A DNA stretch of 64,000 nt. It comes from Arthonia radiata (taxonomy: Eukaryota > Ascomycota > Arthoniomycetes > Arthoniales > Arthoniaceae). Location of the stretch: positions 1,749,241-1,813,240 of the forward strand of contig PSQN01000005.1 of NCBI GenBank assembly GCA_002989075.1, given 5' to 3'. Made by a program: the position numbers and the translations under genes. This document shows positions 1 through 9,624 of the stretch, piece by piece; positions within the stretch are counted from its first letter, which is position 1, and each line of letters starts with the position of its first letter. The notes below the pieces were generated by a model. The model did no database searches. It was given only the letters and a program-made list of their open reading frames with translations, and was not told where the DNA came from.

Positions 1-397
1 GTTCACGAGACAGCTGATTCGCTGTCGACTTCGACTCAGAACAACCATACGCTAGGGACTGTGAGCTTCAGAGACGATGAGCCTCGGAGGGGGTGAGCAA
101 CGCTGACATAGTGCATTCGCATGCAACTCGCGAGCTTTTTCCAGCTGTCGCGTGCGTTCATGCGATCACGCTGGGCAAATTCCACTCCTACGTGTTCCGT
201 GCTTTGCCAGTATCCTTCACCACGATGCCCACCGTCTTTGCAGATGCCATTGTCCGGTCCGAACGGGTTACAAGTCCTGTGCTTCCGCTACGTGGAATAC
301 AGTCGTTCCTGCAATCCACGCAGGCCTTCGTCCTTGGGTGACTCGAAGGCTGCGGCTTGCGCTTGAATCCCACAGCCGTCACGACTGAGGTTTGATC
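1..397. other. Gene-free left edge
   Basis: No convincing gene is visible here. Several overlapping short frames exist on both strands, but none has a recognisable domain. The stretch lies just downstream of the last exon of the minus-strand gene ending at 398 and probably holds its 3' untranslated region. A GTAAGA sequence overlaps that gene's stop codon and could be a donor for one further exon in this interval. The minus-strand frame around 188-382 would be the candidate, but I see no homology that supports it. Confidence 0.5.
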
Positions 398-3300
398 TTA
401 CCGCCAGTGGCGCCCGCTAGCGTGTTTGGGGGGATCCCCCGTGGTACCCTTTGGTGAATGCACCACAGCTGGCTTGCTGGCGTATTTGGGTTTGTACTCC
501 TCAGTGAGCGAAGACCTATTAGCGAGAGAGGAAAACTTTTGCAGAGTAGTCGCGGCTGTGGCCATTCCGCCACCGTCTGATGAGGACACCTGAGCCCCGC
601 CGTCCTCCCAATAAGGGCGACTGCCCGCTGAGTCCATCGGATCGTCATAATCTGAATAGTTATCTGTTGCGGCCGTTGTCGACGCAGCATTTGAAGGAGC
701 AGCTGGCGGAGGAGGGCTCGTTGCGTGGTCGTCACTCACCCCTCTTCTGCTCGAGAAGCCGTCCGACGGGGTGGCATGCTTTCGTAGCATGAACATTGGC
801 TTCTTGCCGTCATTTGCTAATAGCTTGAACAGGATCAATGGCTTCTCATCCCTACCGAGGCATCGCTCTTCGTCACCGTGCACGATGTATAGTGAATACT
901 GGCTTGGGTCGTCTTCGATTTGATACTTCTTCATGGCCATCGGGAGTACCTTGTAGCACGGGTCATCTACCCTCACGCGGAAGCTCTTCATAAAACCTGC
1001 CACGTCGTTTTCAGAGCTAACTTGCCGTTTTTGTTTTGCATCCTGCAATGAATCTAACTGCTGGTTGTCCTCAACAAATTTCCCCGCCTAGAGGCAAAGT
1101 GTCAGCACAATTTCTTCCGAAGCTCATTCAGGTTCCGAACAAAGCGCCTGAGGGCAGCGCCCGCGCGCTGGCTGCCCGAGAAAGGCTGTGAGGCAACAGA
1201 ATGGAATGGCTGGAAGCTCTGAGACTTACGGGTGAGACTTGATTCTCCACGGACTCTTGGTCGGGCTCGTCACTCTCTTTTTCAGCTGTTTGTTTATTGT
1301 TTAGGGGAAAAACTTCGGCAGCTCTGATTTTCTCCTTTTCACGTTCGTATTGGTAGGTCCTTGCTAACTGCGATCAGCATGGAAAGATCCACGTTCTCAA
1401 AACACAATGGGAGCGTACTGTCAGATTCTCTATATTTCTCGCTGATACCAATGGTCTCGTCAATTTCCTTCTTGCTGAGTGCATATTGCACTACAAAGAA
1501 GTCATCCTAGTGAAAGGTTAGCAATTCACGATTCGTGAGGCTGTAGTTCGCACCGCATACCTCCTCCTCGAATGGATAGTCAAGGTCGATGATGGCCTTC
1601 ATGTGAACAAGGCGCTTTGGCATGCGAGTCCTGCCCCTCTTCGTGGCGACGGGGCGCGACACTTGGGTCCCTCTTCTCACTTCCTGGGTCTCTCTTCTCA
1701 CTTCCTTTGCATAATCAAAGCGATACTCGTGCTGATCCTTTTCGCGCTCTTCATCAGCAACGTCCTCCTGGTCATGCACTTGTTCAACGGCGTCTTCGCG
1801 GCCTAATCTCATCTCATGCGTCTTGGCTACATATTTCTGTATTTGCTCCTTAGTCAGTACTCGCAATACAATGACGTCCTGATCTCGCAATTCGAATCGC
1901 TCTCCATTCTCCTCCAAGACCGTCGGGTCTACTACACTGCGGGCGATCTTAGTCCACCGCGCATCGTGAGGGATTTCAGTGCCAATTTCCGCTTCAGTAT
2001 CTTTGCGTGGAGCTACACCTTCTCGGATGGGATCGGACTCTTCCGGAAATTTGGCGGTGGGTGTACGTAAGATTGATTTTGGCACATTTGGGATGGTACA
2101 GGCCTGCGACCCTAGATTTCGATGTTGTCCTTGTTCTTCGAAGCTTTCATCTTCGAACGAGTACCAATCGAAGTCTTTCTTTTCGCCTGAATGAAGGCTC
2201 CTCTCGTGCCGCTTGACATCAGTTTGACGGAAAAACGCCTCGCCACATACCGTACATACGAACGGACGTTCGTCTGTATGGGTGCGTAAGTGGGCGCGAA
2301 AATTGAAAGCGCGTGTGAACCGCTTTGGGCATAGATTGCATTGGAACGTAGCGGGATAAGCTCGACGGTGTCCAGGCCCGTCGTTAGAGTCGTTTCCAAC
2401 TACATGAACTCCCTTACCGTCCGAATCGAAGTCTGCGTATGTTAGTGACAGTCAAGATACGACAATATATACTAAGTCGATTTTGACTCACACGCTTCGC
2501 AACTCCCGCAACTGAATACAGATTTATCTGAGCGGAACCTAAAGTGGTATTTTCCGCTGTGGCAATTTGGGCAAGAAAGATGTCCGACCGGCTGCGTACT
2601 AACAATCGAGGATGTGGAAGACGATCTCGGGTCTGCATCCTGGTCCGAATCATTCACAACATCATTCGAATACTCCGAGCGAGGCTGCGTGCTACCCTTT
2701 TCGGGGTCGGAAGACACGTCTGAAGTTGACTCGGCTGCTACACCATTTTTGTCTGATACTGGTGTGGGCTCCTCCGCAAAGTTGATCTTTCTAGTCAGAA
2801 GTGAGGGCTGAGTTTCTTCCTGAACTTCAGAGAGCGATTCCGAAGATGCATTGCTCGCATCTGACGCCGTATGATCGTCTTCAAGTCCTTTGGGGAGTGC
2901 GAACAGAGAGAGTTGCTCCATATGCTGACCGAGATGCTTTATGAATTGCTTCTCCGAGACGACTGCTGATCCGTTCCCTATCTGGGTAGAGTCCGGTTGA
3001 AGTCCCTGCATCAGGCGTGCTCGATCTGCGTGCCATTGGTCGCAGAATGAACACATGAGTGTTGTCAAAAGCGGCGGGGACGACCTGCTGCCGGACACCA
3101 TAGACTCGAGCTCCAAGTCAGATATTTCTTTCATGTGAGTCGCGCGGAGGTGTTGACGCAAGCCGCACTTGCCCAAGCTCTTCTGACTACACAAGGGGCA
3201 GTGAAACAGTGTTCGGTGCTCCGACATTTCGTGGAATTGCCATTCGCGACGTCTACCAAACACCTTGAAATCGCATTCCTTGAACAAGCAGACGTATGGC

Positions 3301-4312
3301 CGTAAATCACGATATACATGCTTCCTAATGAATGTCAGCATCTCACAGCCTACAACACATCATCTTACTCACTTCCATGCCCGCCTAGTCGGTACCGACA
3401 CTATTTCATGACACAAGGAACACTCCACATCACGCGTCTCATACTGTGCAGGTGGGGATGGTATAATCATTCTCGCGCCCAGATCCTCGCCAAAAGCTGT
3501 GTCTAACGTCGTATCAGATAGCGCGTCATCAACATCTTGGTTTGATTCAGATCGTAGTAGTTGAGTGTGGCCAAAGAATGTCGTTGGCGCAGTTTCAGAC
3601 GCAGGAGGTGCACTGTCTTGCAGCGGTCGGGCAAGCTTCTCGACGTGCTGCTCTCTATACTGGAAGTATTGACGACGTCTTGAGTTAGCGAGACCCAGCC
3701 GGGAAGCAAGCCAAGGTTGTGCGTTGAGCTTAGGCCATCTTTGGATTGCATTGTCCACCATGGGCGCTGCATACCATGGTGGCATAGCCAAAACGCGCTT
3801 CCACGGGTCGCGCTGTGGATTATTCCTGATGAGCGCAGATGTCTTGAGGAGGCTCGTGATGGTCATGGATGTCGTCTCCAGGAGCTCCCCATAAATCTCG
3901 TTCGGCGTCGCATCTGCATCGCCTTCTTCTAAATCTGTTACAGGGTCCACTAGATATTGCAAGGATTCTTTCAGCTCTTCAAGCAAGCTGGTCAGATCTT
4001 GGAGAAGTCGCGAGCTACCCAGCCTATTCTCCACAGAGCTTTTACCTAGACGTTCACATGAGCATTCAGACAAATTTACTTCATAGAGTCGAATAGCTGA
4101 TGCACCACGCCACCAAAACGCCATCCCGCCTGTGCCTGCAGGAACTTACCAGTATGAAGAGCGCCGATGTTCCCGGCCCATAGCTTGAACCGCCCCAAGC
4201 AGTCGGCAAGTGAATCATTCAGTGCGCCTTCATGTGACTCTAGAGCCTGTTTGAACAACCCCAGATTGTCTTTTGTTATGGCTGCAACGCTGCGCGAAAG
4301 CGGAGCCGCCAT
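398..4312 (-). CDS. C2H2 zinc finger / DUF8035-like / Ras-association domain protein, 7 exons
   Basis: Proposed exons: 4312-4150, 4045-3373, 3324-2492, 2432-1561, 1506-1419, 1363-1230 and 1087-398. They total 1150 codons plus stop, and every junction keeps frame. Introns have GTAAGT, GTGAGT, GTATGC or GTACGC donors and CTAAC/CTGAC-like branch sites. Residues ~1-280 resemble the N-terminal part of fungal acuF-like C2H2 proteins (RRQYFQYREQHVEKL motif). Cys/His fingers follow at the exon 2/3 junction and in exon 3, then a CxxC...CxxC ribbon near residue 550 and two classical C2H2 fingers (FQCNLCPKRF, FVCTVCGEAF) in exon 4. A DUF8035-like part follows (ARWTKIARSVVDP; VIVLRVLTKEQIQKY; DDFFVVQYALSKKEI). 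Exon 7 carries an RA/ubiquitin-like fold resembling the Ste50 RA domain (CYKVLPMAMKKYQI, ERCLGRDEKPLILFK). A nuclear or MAPK-linked signalling role is inference. The start ATG at 4312 is the first in frame. If the 1364-1418 intron were retained, the protein would end at 1339 without the RA domain. Confidence 0.8.
1364..1418 (-). other. Intron joining DUF8035-like part to RA part
   Basis: This 55 bp interval decides whether the gene at 398-4312 is one fusion or a shorter protein plus a separate RA gene. It has a GTACGC donor, a TGCTGATC branch-like site and a TTAG acceptor. Removing it joins frames at phase 1 and continues into a charged segment (YQYEREKEK) and then the RA exon. Left in place, the frame stops at 1339-1341. 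The clean signals and matching phase favour splicing. Confidence 0.65.
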
Positions 4313-4918
4313 ATTCACAATGATACGCTGACCACCGCACTTGCCGCTGGAAGGCTGAAACCTCTCCTTGATAGTGCTCTCGGAATGGTTCTATTTCTGG
4401 TGTTCTTCGCCGAATCTTGTTCTCGAGCTTTTGTTCTGCGCTGCTGATCTCGGTGCACCTCCCAGTCTCAGGCCCTGCGCGCGGGTGACCCCATACGGCC
4501 GCTAGGTGCAGGCGGAAGACTCCAAAGTATGCGCTGCCTGTACTTGCTCATGCGATGTAGTAGGCGCCATTCACAAACGAGGCGACGAATGATCATGCGT
4601 TCGTTATCTCGAAGACCTTCGAGCCGTAGCAGAGTTCAGGCACAGCGAGAGGATGATGATGGCGCGCGCTGCGCAGAAACCCCAGGCTCACGAGGCTGCT
4701 TTAGGATGATTGACAAAAATTTGGAGGAGAGGCATGAGAGCGCCGGTCTGTAGAGCGTTCATGTATGAGGTACTTGACGAGGCTGGACGATATAGCTGCA
4801 TGACCCCGCAGAAGGCAACCAGGCAAATGACACATATCATCTTCTCTTGCGGCGACAGCTGACTTCGCTCATCCTTTTGATACTCTTGGCGCACGCGCTC
4901 GGAGTTCTATCCGCCCTC
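4313..4918. promoter_or_regulatory. Divergent intergenic region
   Basis: This 606 bp gap separates the start codons of two genes transcribed away from each other (C2H2/DUF8035/RA on minus, DUF7580-like on plus). It must hold both promoters and 5' leaders. I see no clear TATA box or named binding site. The short frames inside it have no recognisable domain. Confidence 0.5.
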
Positions 4919-6960
4919 ATGTCAGGCATAGAAGTTGCAGGCTTGGTGCTTGGTGCGTTCCCCGTGGTGTTTACGTTGATACAAGGGTACAAGGAAGGAT
5001 GCAAGCCGCTGGGCTCATGGTGGCGGTTTCAGAAGACATTTTCGAAGCTACTACAAGACATCCGGTATCAGGAAACAAGGTTGCACAATTACTGCGAGAT
5101 ACTGCTCAGACCGCTGGTGGAAGAGGAGGATGAGTTGAAAGAGTTGCTGGAAAACCCCAGCGGACCCGCCTGGAGGAATCGTGATCTAGAGGATGCCCTC
5201 AAACGTCGACTGGGGAACCCACAAACTTATGATCGGTACGTCTCTCCTTCGATACGGCGACAAATTCTGTGCTGATGCCTCAATTTTCCATCTCCCAGGT
5301 ATCGCGAAACCATCGAGACCCTACAGCAGAAGCTTGCCAAGTTTCAGAAGCAATTGGGCATTGATGACCACGTCAAACATACCATCCTTCAGCACATTGG
5401 CTCCCCAAAGGGTGGAGATGTTGACGGCTTGCGAACGACGTCGCGAATTGACTGGAAATACGAACGAAGCAGAATCCGCGTCAGCTGGGGTCGCAGGGAG
5501 CTGCTTGATACTATTGCCGACATCGATCAGCTGAACAAGAAGCTCTTCGAGCTGCTCGGTGACAGTGACAAGCTTATTGGGTTGGAACAGAAGCGCAGCC
5601 AGAAACGATTGTTGTCCGTGCAGCGACTTCGCAACCAAGCCACTGCACTTTATGGCTTCTTGTCAAAGCAGTGGCCATGCTCGTGTCGAGCGGCCTCCAG
5701 CGCCAGGGTCTTTCTTAAACACAAATCAGTCAGACTAGTGCAAGGCTTGCCCGTCGATAAGTCACACTCAGAGACCAAGCTGCAGGATGCATCATTTGAA
5801 ATCATTGTGGCTATCGAGACCGCGCATGGTACTAAATTGATATGGGAAGGGCCTCTTGCATGTCTACTAGCTGACTACCATGCCACTCCCACGCAAGGCA
5901 ACCTCCCACCTTCGAGCCACGTTGGATGTGCGCGAGACCAGCACGATAATACGATGAACACATCTTCTTCAAGAAGGGTTGTGCAATTTCAGGACCCGAC
6001 GCGGCAAGTCAATTCACTGTCCTCGACTATCACCCAGCCGGCCGATGGAGTTAGTAATGGCGCCACTGCACAGTCCTCAAAGTCTCTTTGCTTGTGCATG
6101 GGGCTAAAAGGCAGCTCCGGCAGTGCCCAAAAGATCGCATCAGGCCCTTTTATTGAAGGTGAGGTCTATTCACCTACTGCGCATTCCATTCATTTCTTTG
6201 CCACGCCTTCTGCACGCGGCATCGCTGCTCAATTCCCTCTAACACTTTGCCAATCAATGGCCTCAAAGTAACACCGCTGACACGATGCGTAGGGACTAGT
6301 CATCTGATCATGCTTTCTATGATGAGTGAATCATCCAAAAGTGCAGATGGCCTGTGCCTGGTTCCTTTGTCGCATTGTCTGTCTCAAGACGCGCCCACTG
6401 TCGCCGACGCTCCTGTTCATACAGCTCTCTCGATATCCGAGCGCATTAGGCTAGCGGTCGATCTGGCCTCGTCCTTCTTCTACATCTTTGGCACACCGTG
6501 GTACCGGCCAGATTGGGGCAAAGACAACGTTCAGCTCGCTAAGGAGGAGCAGTCTACGCGCCATGCAGCCTTGGTGGAGCGACGCTTTCCGGATTGGGCG
6601 AACGGAGCGGTTCCATTGGCGCAAGATCCTCAAGAGGCATTTTTCCGCCTAATGATATGCCTCGAGGAATTATGTCTCGGAAAGCCGTTGGAGTGTCTTG
6701 CAACATACACGAAATATTGTGGACCGGATGGGAGCCCCCATGTACATACCGCTAGAGCTGCTGCGCAGGAGGTCTTGGACCAGGTGGAAGGGCAATTGGG
6801 CTCGTGCTATTTTGAAGCCGTGCGCAACTGTCTCAAGCGCGCTGTCTCAGTCGATCGAACTAAACCTGAAAGCTCGGATTTCTGGCAACAAGCGCATGAT
6901 GACATAGTCGGTCCGCTTCAAAAAGTACTTCAAGTGTGGGTGTCTGACGACCTAACGTGA
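4919..6960 (+). CDS. DUF7580-like fungal protein, 3 exons
   Basis: Exons 4919-5235, 5299-6158 and 6293-6960 give 614 codons plus stop. The junctions are phase 2 and phase 1 with donors GTACGT and GTGAGG; the second intron has a CGCTGACAC branch-like site. The N-terminus (MSGIEVAGLVLGAFPVVFTL) and the following GYKEGCKPLGSWWRFQ block are typical of a large fungal family annotated as DUF7580, as I recall it. The C-terminal exon begins a second typical block (LSISERIRLAVDLASS, TPWYRPDWGKDN, QDPQEAFFRLMICLEELCLG). A Cys-rich patch (WPCSC) near residue 230 is also usual for the family. The hydrophobic N-terminus may be a membrane-associating or HeLo-like helix (inference). The biochemical function is unknown; relatives are often numerous in fungal genomes and lie among conflict or incompatibility genes. 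It shares a promoter region with the upstream minus-strand gene. The ATG at 4919 was chosen because the family motif starts there; the frame is open further upstream. Confidence 0.8.
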
Positions 6961-7283
6961 GCTCTAAGGCCTAGCCATTCGGATGACACGGAGCGAAGAC
7001 CCCAGCTGCGTTGAGTATAGGCGCAGTGGGCAACAATCTATCAGCGCAAAGAGTGTGCAAGAGCAAGCAAGCGCCCCACAAAGGATACCGAGTTTGCTTC
7101 GGTTCTTTGTTTGTCCACGCGCATCTAAATTTGGCTTTGAAACCTACCCTGGAAAACTGAACAAAGCGTAAGAAACAACAGGCACTTGGACGATCTGAGC
7201 ATATTTCAGCGTGTACATTGGCGAATTCTAAATCGATGACGTTCATCTCCCAATCTCATTCGTAGTATTTGCATCGCTGATGC
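6961..7283. other. Intergenic, no gene seen
   Basis: This 323 bp gap lies between two co-directional genes. It should hold the 3' end of the DUF7580-like transcript and the promoter of the SET gene. No open frame with a recognisable domain was found. Confidence 0.5.
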
Positions 7284-8036
7284 ATGGCGATTGACACCGA
7301 AGGCGGCTCATTCTACTACCTCGATACCGCTGCACGCGACCGCAGAGTCACTTCCGAAGAGAATGATGGCACAAACAGCCCAACCGATATCACTGATTAT
7401 GTCTTCTCGCCTAGTGAATGGCAGAAGGTCCCACGTCCGAGCGACATCTCAGGGAATTCGCCCTGGCCTCCCTTGCAAGCCGAGCACATTCTCACTTCTC
7501 GCCCTTCAATCTGGGCATGTTTCCTTTGCAAGGCGCAAGGAGAATGCTGTCAGCCGTCGTGCAGCCTTCAAACCTTCCGCAAGCAATGCATCAGCACTGA
7601 CGACGTAGAGCTACGCCAGACTGACTGCATGGGCATCGGCGTTTTTGCAACAGCGCGCATACCTCGCGGGACGTGGTTGGGCGACTACGCAGGCAAGATC
7701 TCTCCAGTTCATTTGGCAGATCCGCGATATAGTTGGCGACTCAGCAAAGACCATCCACGTATATCCCGAGCACCACTTTGCATGATGGACGCCAGACACT
7801 TTGGAAATTGGACACGGTTCATCAATCACCGCTGCGAGCGGAACAATGTACAAGCTGAAGAGACACGTGTTGGCGATGCGCGAATCATTGTTTACCTTGT
7901 GAACAGAGAGGTCAAAAAGGGAGAACAGTTGTTCGTCGACTATGGCGAGACGTACTTTGAGGGAAGCGGCAAGCAATGTTGCTGCGGGTCAGGAAGGTGT
8001 AAAGCGCCTTCTCGAGTGCGAACAAAAATATCGTGA
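7284..8036 (+). CDS. SET-domain protein (putative lysine methyltransferase), single exon
   Basis: The protein has 250 residues. It carries a compact SET domain: GIGVFATARIPRG at ~117-129 (SAM-binding start), NWTRFINHRC at ~175-184 (the NHxC pseudoknot motif, with Arg where Ser is usual) and LFVDYGETYF at ~216-225 (catalytic Tyr region). A Cys cluster (CCCGSGRC, ~232-239) sits where a post-SET zinc site would be. A second Cys cluster (~79-93) precedes the SET domain. SET enzymes transfer methyl groups from S-adenosylmethionine to protein lysines; whether histone or other protein is the substrate here cannot be told. No intron is needed. The ATG at 7284 opens the frame. The gene lies in the same direction as its two neighbours but with separate spacing, so operon-like coupling is not expected. 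Confidence 0.85.
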   Translation: MAIDTEGGSFYYLDTAARDRRVTSEENDGTNSPTDITDYVFSPSEWQKVPRPSDISGNSPWPPLQAEHILTSRPSIWACFLCKAQGECCQPSCSLQTFRKQCISTDDVELRQTDCMGIGVFATARIPRGTWLGDYAGKISPVHLADPRYSWRLSKDHPRISRAPLCMMDARHFGNWTRFINHRCERNNVQAEETRVGDARIIVYLVNREVKKGEQLFVDYGETYFEGSGKQCCCGSGRCKAPSRVRTKIS

Positions 8037-8071
8037 TGGTCGATTATTGAGACTACAGTTGGCCAACACAT

Positions 8072-8218
8072 ATGCTTCCTCCAGTGTGGCTCCGAGTGCC
8101 TGGGGACCGCAAACGACTAACATTTGCGAGGGCCAAGAACGAGATTGCGCTAGTCCTAGTTGAGCGGGAATTAATGCCGAATCCGACTCAGCCGCGTGTT
8201 CGCCGGATCTTGTTTTAA
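8072..8218 (+). pseudogene. Short protein-like fragment, unassigned
   Basis: An ATG-initiated frame of 48 codons lies 35 bp after the SET gene. It has a strongly protein-like composition (PPVWLRVPGDRKRLTFARAK, then a basic tail). I do not recognise a family. It could be a terminal exon of a lost or unrecognised gene, a decayed fragment, or chance. No intron signals clearly connect it to the SET gene, whose own stop is intact. Confidence 0.3.
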
Positions 8219-8463
8219 GACGCGCATTCCAGACGTCAGCAGCGGTGGCAGTGTCTCGCAATGTATAATTACGCTGCTCACGCGGGAACCCCAACGGAAG
8301 AGATCGCTCTGGTTCGAACTAATGGGTCCTGCTGTCAGGGCTTCATGAGAAATGTGCATTGCAACTAGCCATCTGTTCTTGATGGCGCTCCCTGCTGAAA
8401 TGGACACCTCAACCGGCTCATAGATGAGTCCAAACATCATACAATGCTACTTCAGGCCAAATA

Positions 8464-9624
8464 ATGTCAAACCCATTGATGCGGCCATTGCTGCCAAAGC
8501 TCTCACGCCGCCTCACGCTCACGCCATCGCTCCGCACACCACTGTTCACCCACAGGTTCACCGTTGAAGACGCTGCACGACGCCAACCAGCTTCCATGAA
8601 TCACGTGCCGACCACCAATCTTCTCACTCACCTGCATCACCCCAACCTGCCCGCATCTTCCATCGTCTCAACAGACGACTCCATACCCTCTGTTGCACCC
8701 CACCTCTCCACGTCCCACAAACCCACCATTCCCTACACCAAACACGCAATCCTCACCGCGCGGCCCCACGCCCCCGGCATACTCCCGACCGACCACGTCG
8801 TCGAAGCCAACTCCCACGAATTTTGCCGCCAGCTCGCTGGCGATACCAACGAGCGCGCCATTGATGTCTGTCTCGCGCACCCCCCTTCTCTCGGCAAGAC
8901 CACTTTCGGCGAACTCCGTTTCCGCATCAGTCAGCGCATCAAGGTCGGCATGAACATCGATGCCCAAATCGCGAGGGTCGAGATCTTGCACACGGAGTCC
9001 ACTAACGTTTCGACAGGCATGCAAGTCGCAGCCAAGTTTGTGGACCCGCTTTACTGGGACTGGTTCGACCACGCGGGTACTGATCCGTTTCAGACGACGG
9101 ACGCGCAGCACGCGCACGAAGTGCATGTTTACGAAGCGCTGAAAGAGCGGTGGGGAACCAGCGTGCCGCATTTTTATGGCAGTTACAGCGTGGCCGTGCC
9201 GGTGGGGCATGCGGGAGAATACAGGGAGGTGCGAATGCTGCTGATGGAGTACGTGCACGGGCATTCCCTGGCCGAGGCGCAGCATCTCCCCAAGAGCGCG
9301 ACGAAGCGGCAAGCGATCATGAAAGCGGTGTTGGAGGCGGATAAAGAGCATAATTTGCTGGAGGTGTGCCATGATGACTTCGCGCCGCGGAATGTGATGC
9401 TTGTCAGTTGTACGGAAGAGAAGGCGGAGGTGCGCTGGATCGACTGGGCGATGGGGAGTGTGAAACCCAGGGCGATGAAGGGGTTGGTGGAGAGGCTGAA
9501 GAGAGACGAGAAAAAGACGATGAGAGAGCAGTGGGCGGATAAGGGGGATCTCGAGGGTGCGGGATTTGGGCCGTTGTTGGAAGGATGGGACTATCACAAG
9601 TGGTTGGAGAGGGAGTATAGGTGA
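8464..9624 (+). CDS. Kinase-fold (APH/protein-kinase-like) protein, paralog A
   Basis: A single-exon gene of 386 residues. The first ~130 residues are Pro/His/Thr-rich and probably disordered. The kinase-like fold follows: a candidate ATP-binding lysine K191 in AAKFVDPLYWDW, a HE pair at 218-219 that could supply the helix-C glutamate, a hinge-like MLLMEYVHGHSL at ~258-269, a catalytic-loop-like HDDFAPRN at 303-310 and WIDW at 326-329 in place of the metal-binding DFG. This layout is known from aminoglycoside/choline-kinase-like and atypical fungal kinase families. The substrate is unknown. The same ordered motifs occur in the minus-strand gene at 15402-16589, so the two are paralogs. The ATG at 8464 is the first of two close candidates. 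An in-frame M6 could also start it. Confidence 0.8.
   Translation: MSNPLMRPLLPKLSRRLTLTPSLRTPLFTHRFTVEDAARRQPASMNHVPTTNLLTHLHHPNLPASSIVSTDDSIPSVAPHLSTSHKPTIPYTKHAILTARPHAPGILPTDHVVEANSHEFCRQLAGDTNERAIDVCLAHPPSLGKTTFGELRFRISQRIKVGMNIDAQIARVEILHTESTNVSTGMQVAAKFVDPLYWDWFDHAGTDPFQTTDAQHAHEVHVYEALKERWGTSVPHFYGSYSVAVPVGHAGEYREVRMLLMEYVHGHSLAEAQHLPKSATKRQAIMKAVLEADKEHNLLEVCHDDFAPRNVMLVSCTEEKAEVRWIDWAMGSVKPRAMKGLVERLKRDEKKTMREQWADKGDLEGAGFGPLLEGWDYHKWLEREYR

Noticed and set aside
188-382. Minus-strand frame that could be an eighth exon of the RA-domain gene
   Set aside because: A GTAAGA donor overlaps the stop at 398, but no clear branch site, acceptor or homology supports a further exon.
1339-1506. 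Ending the C2H2/DUF8035 gene at 1339 and calling a separate RA gene
   Set aside because: The intron 1364-1418 has good signals and correct phase, and the RA exons have no start codon of their own in good context.
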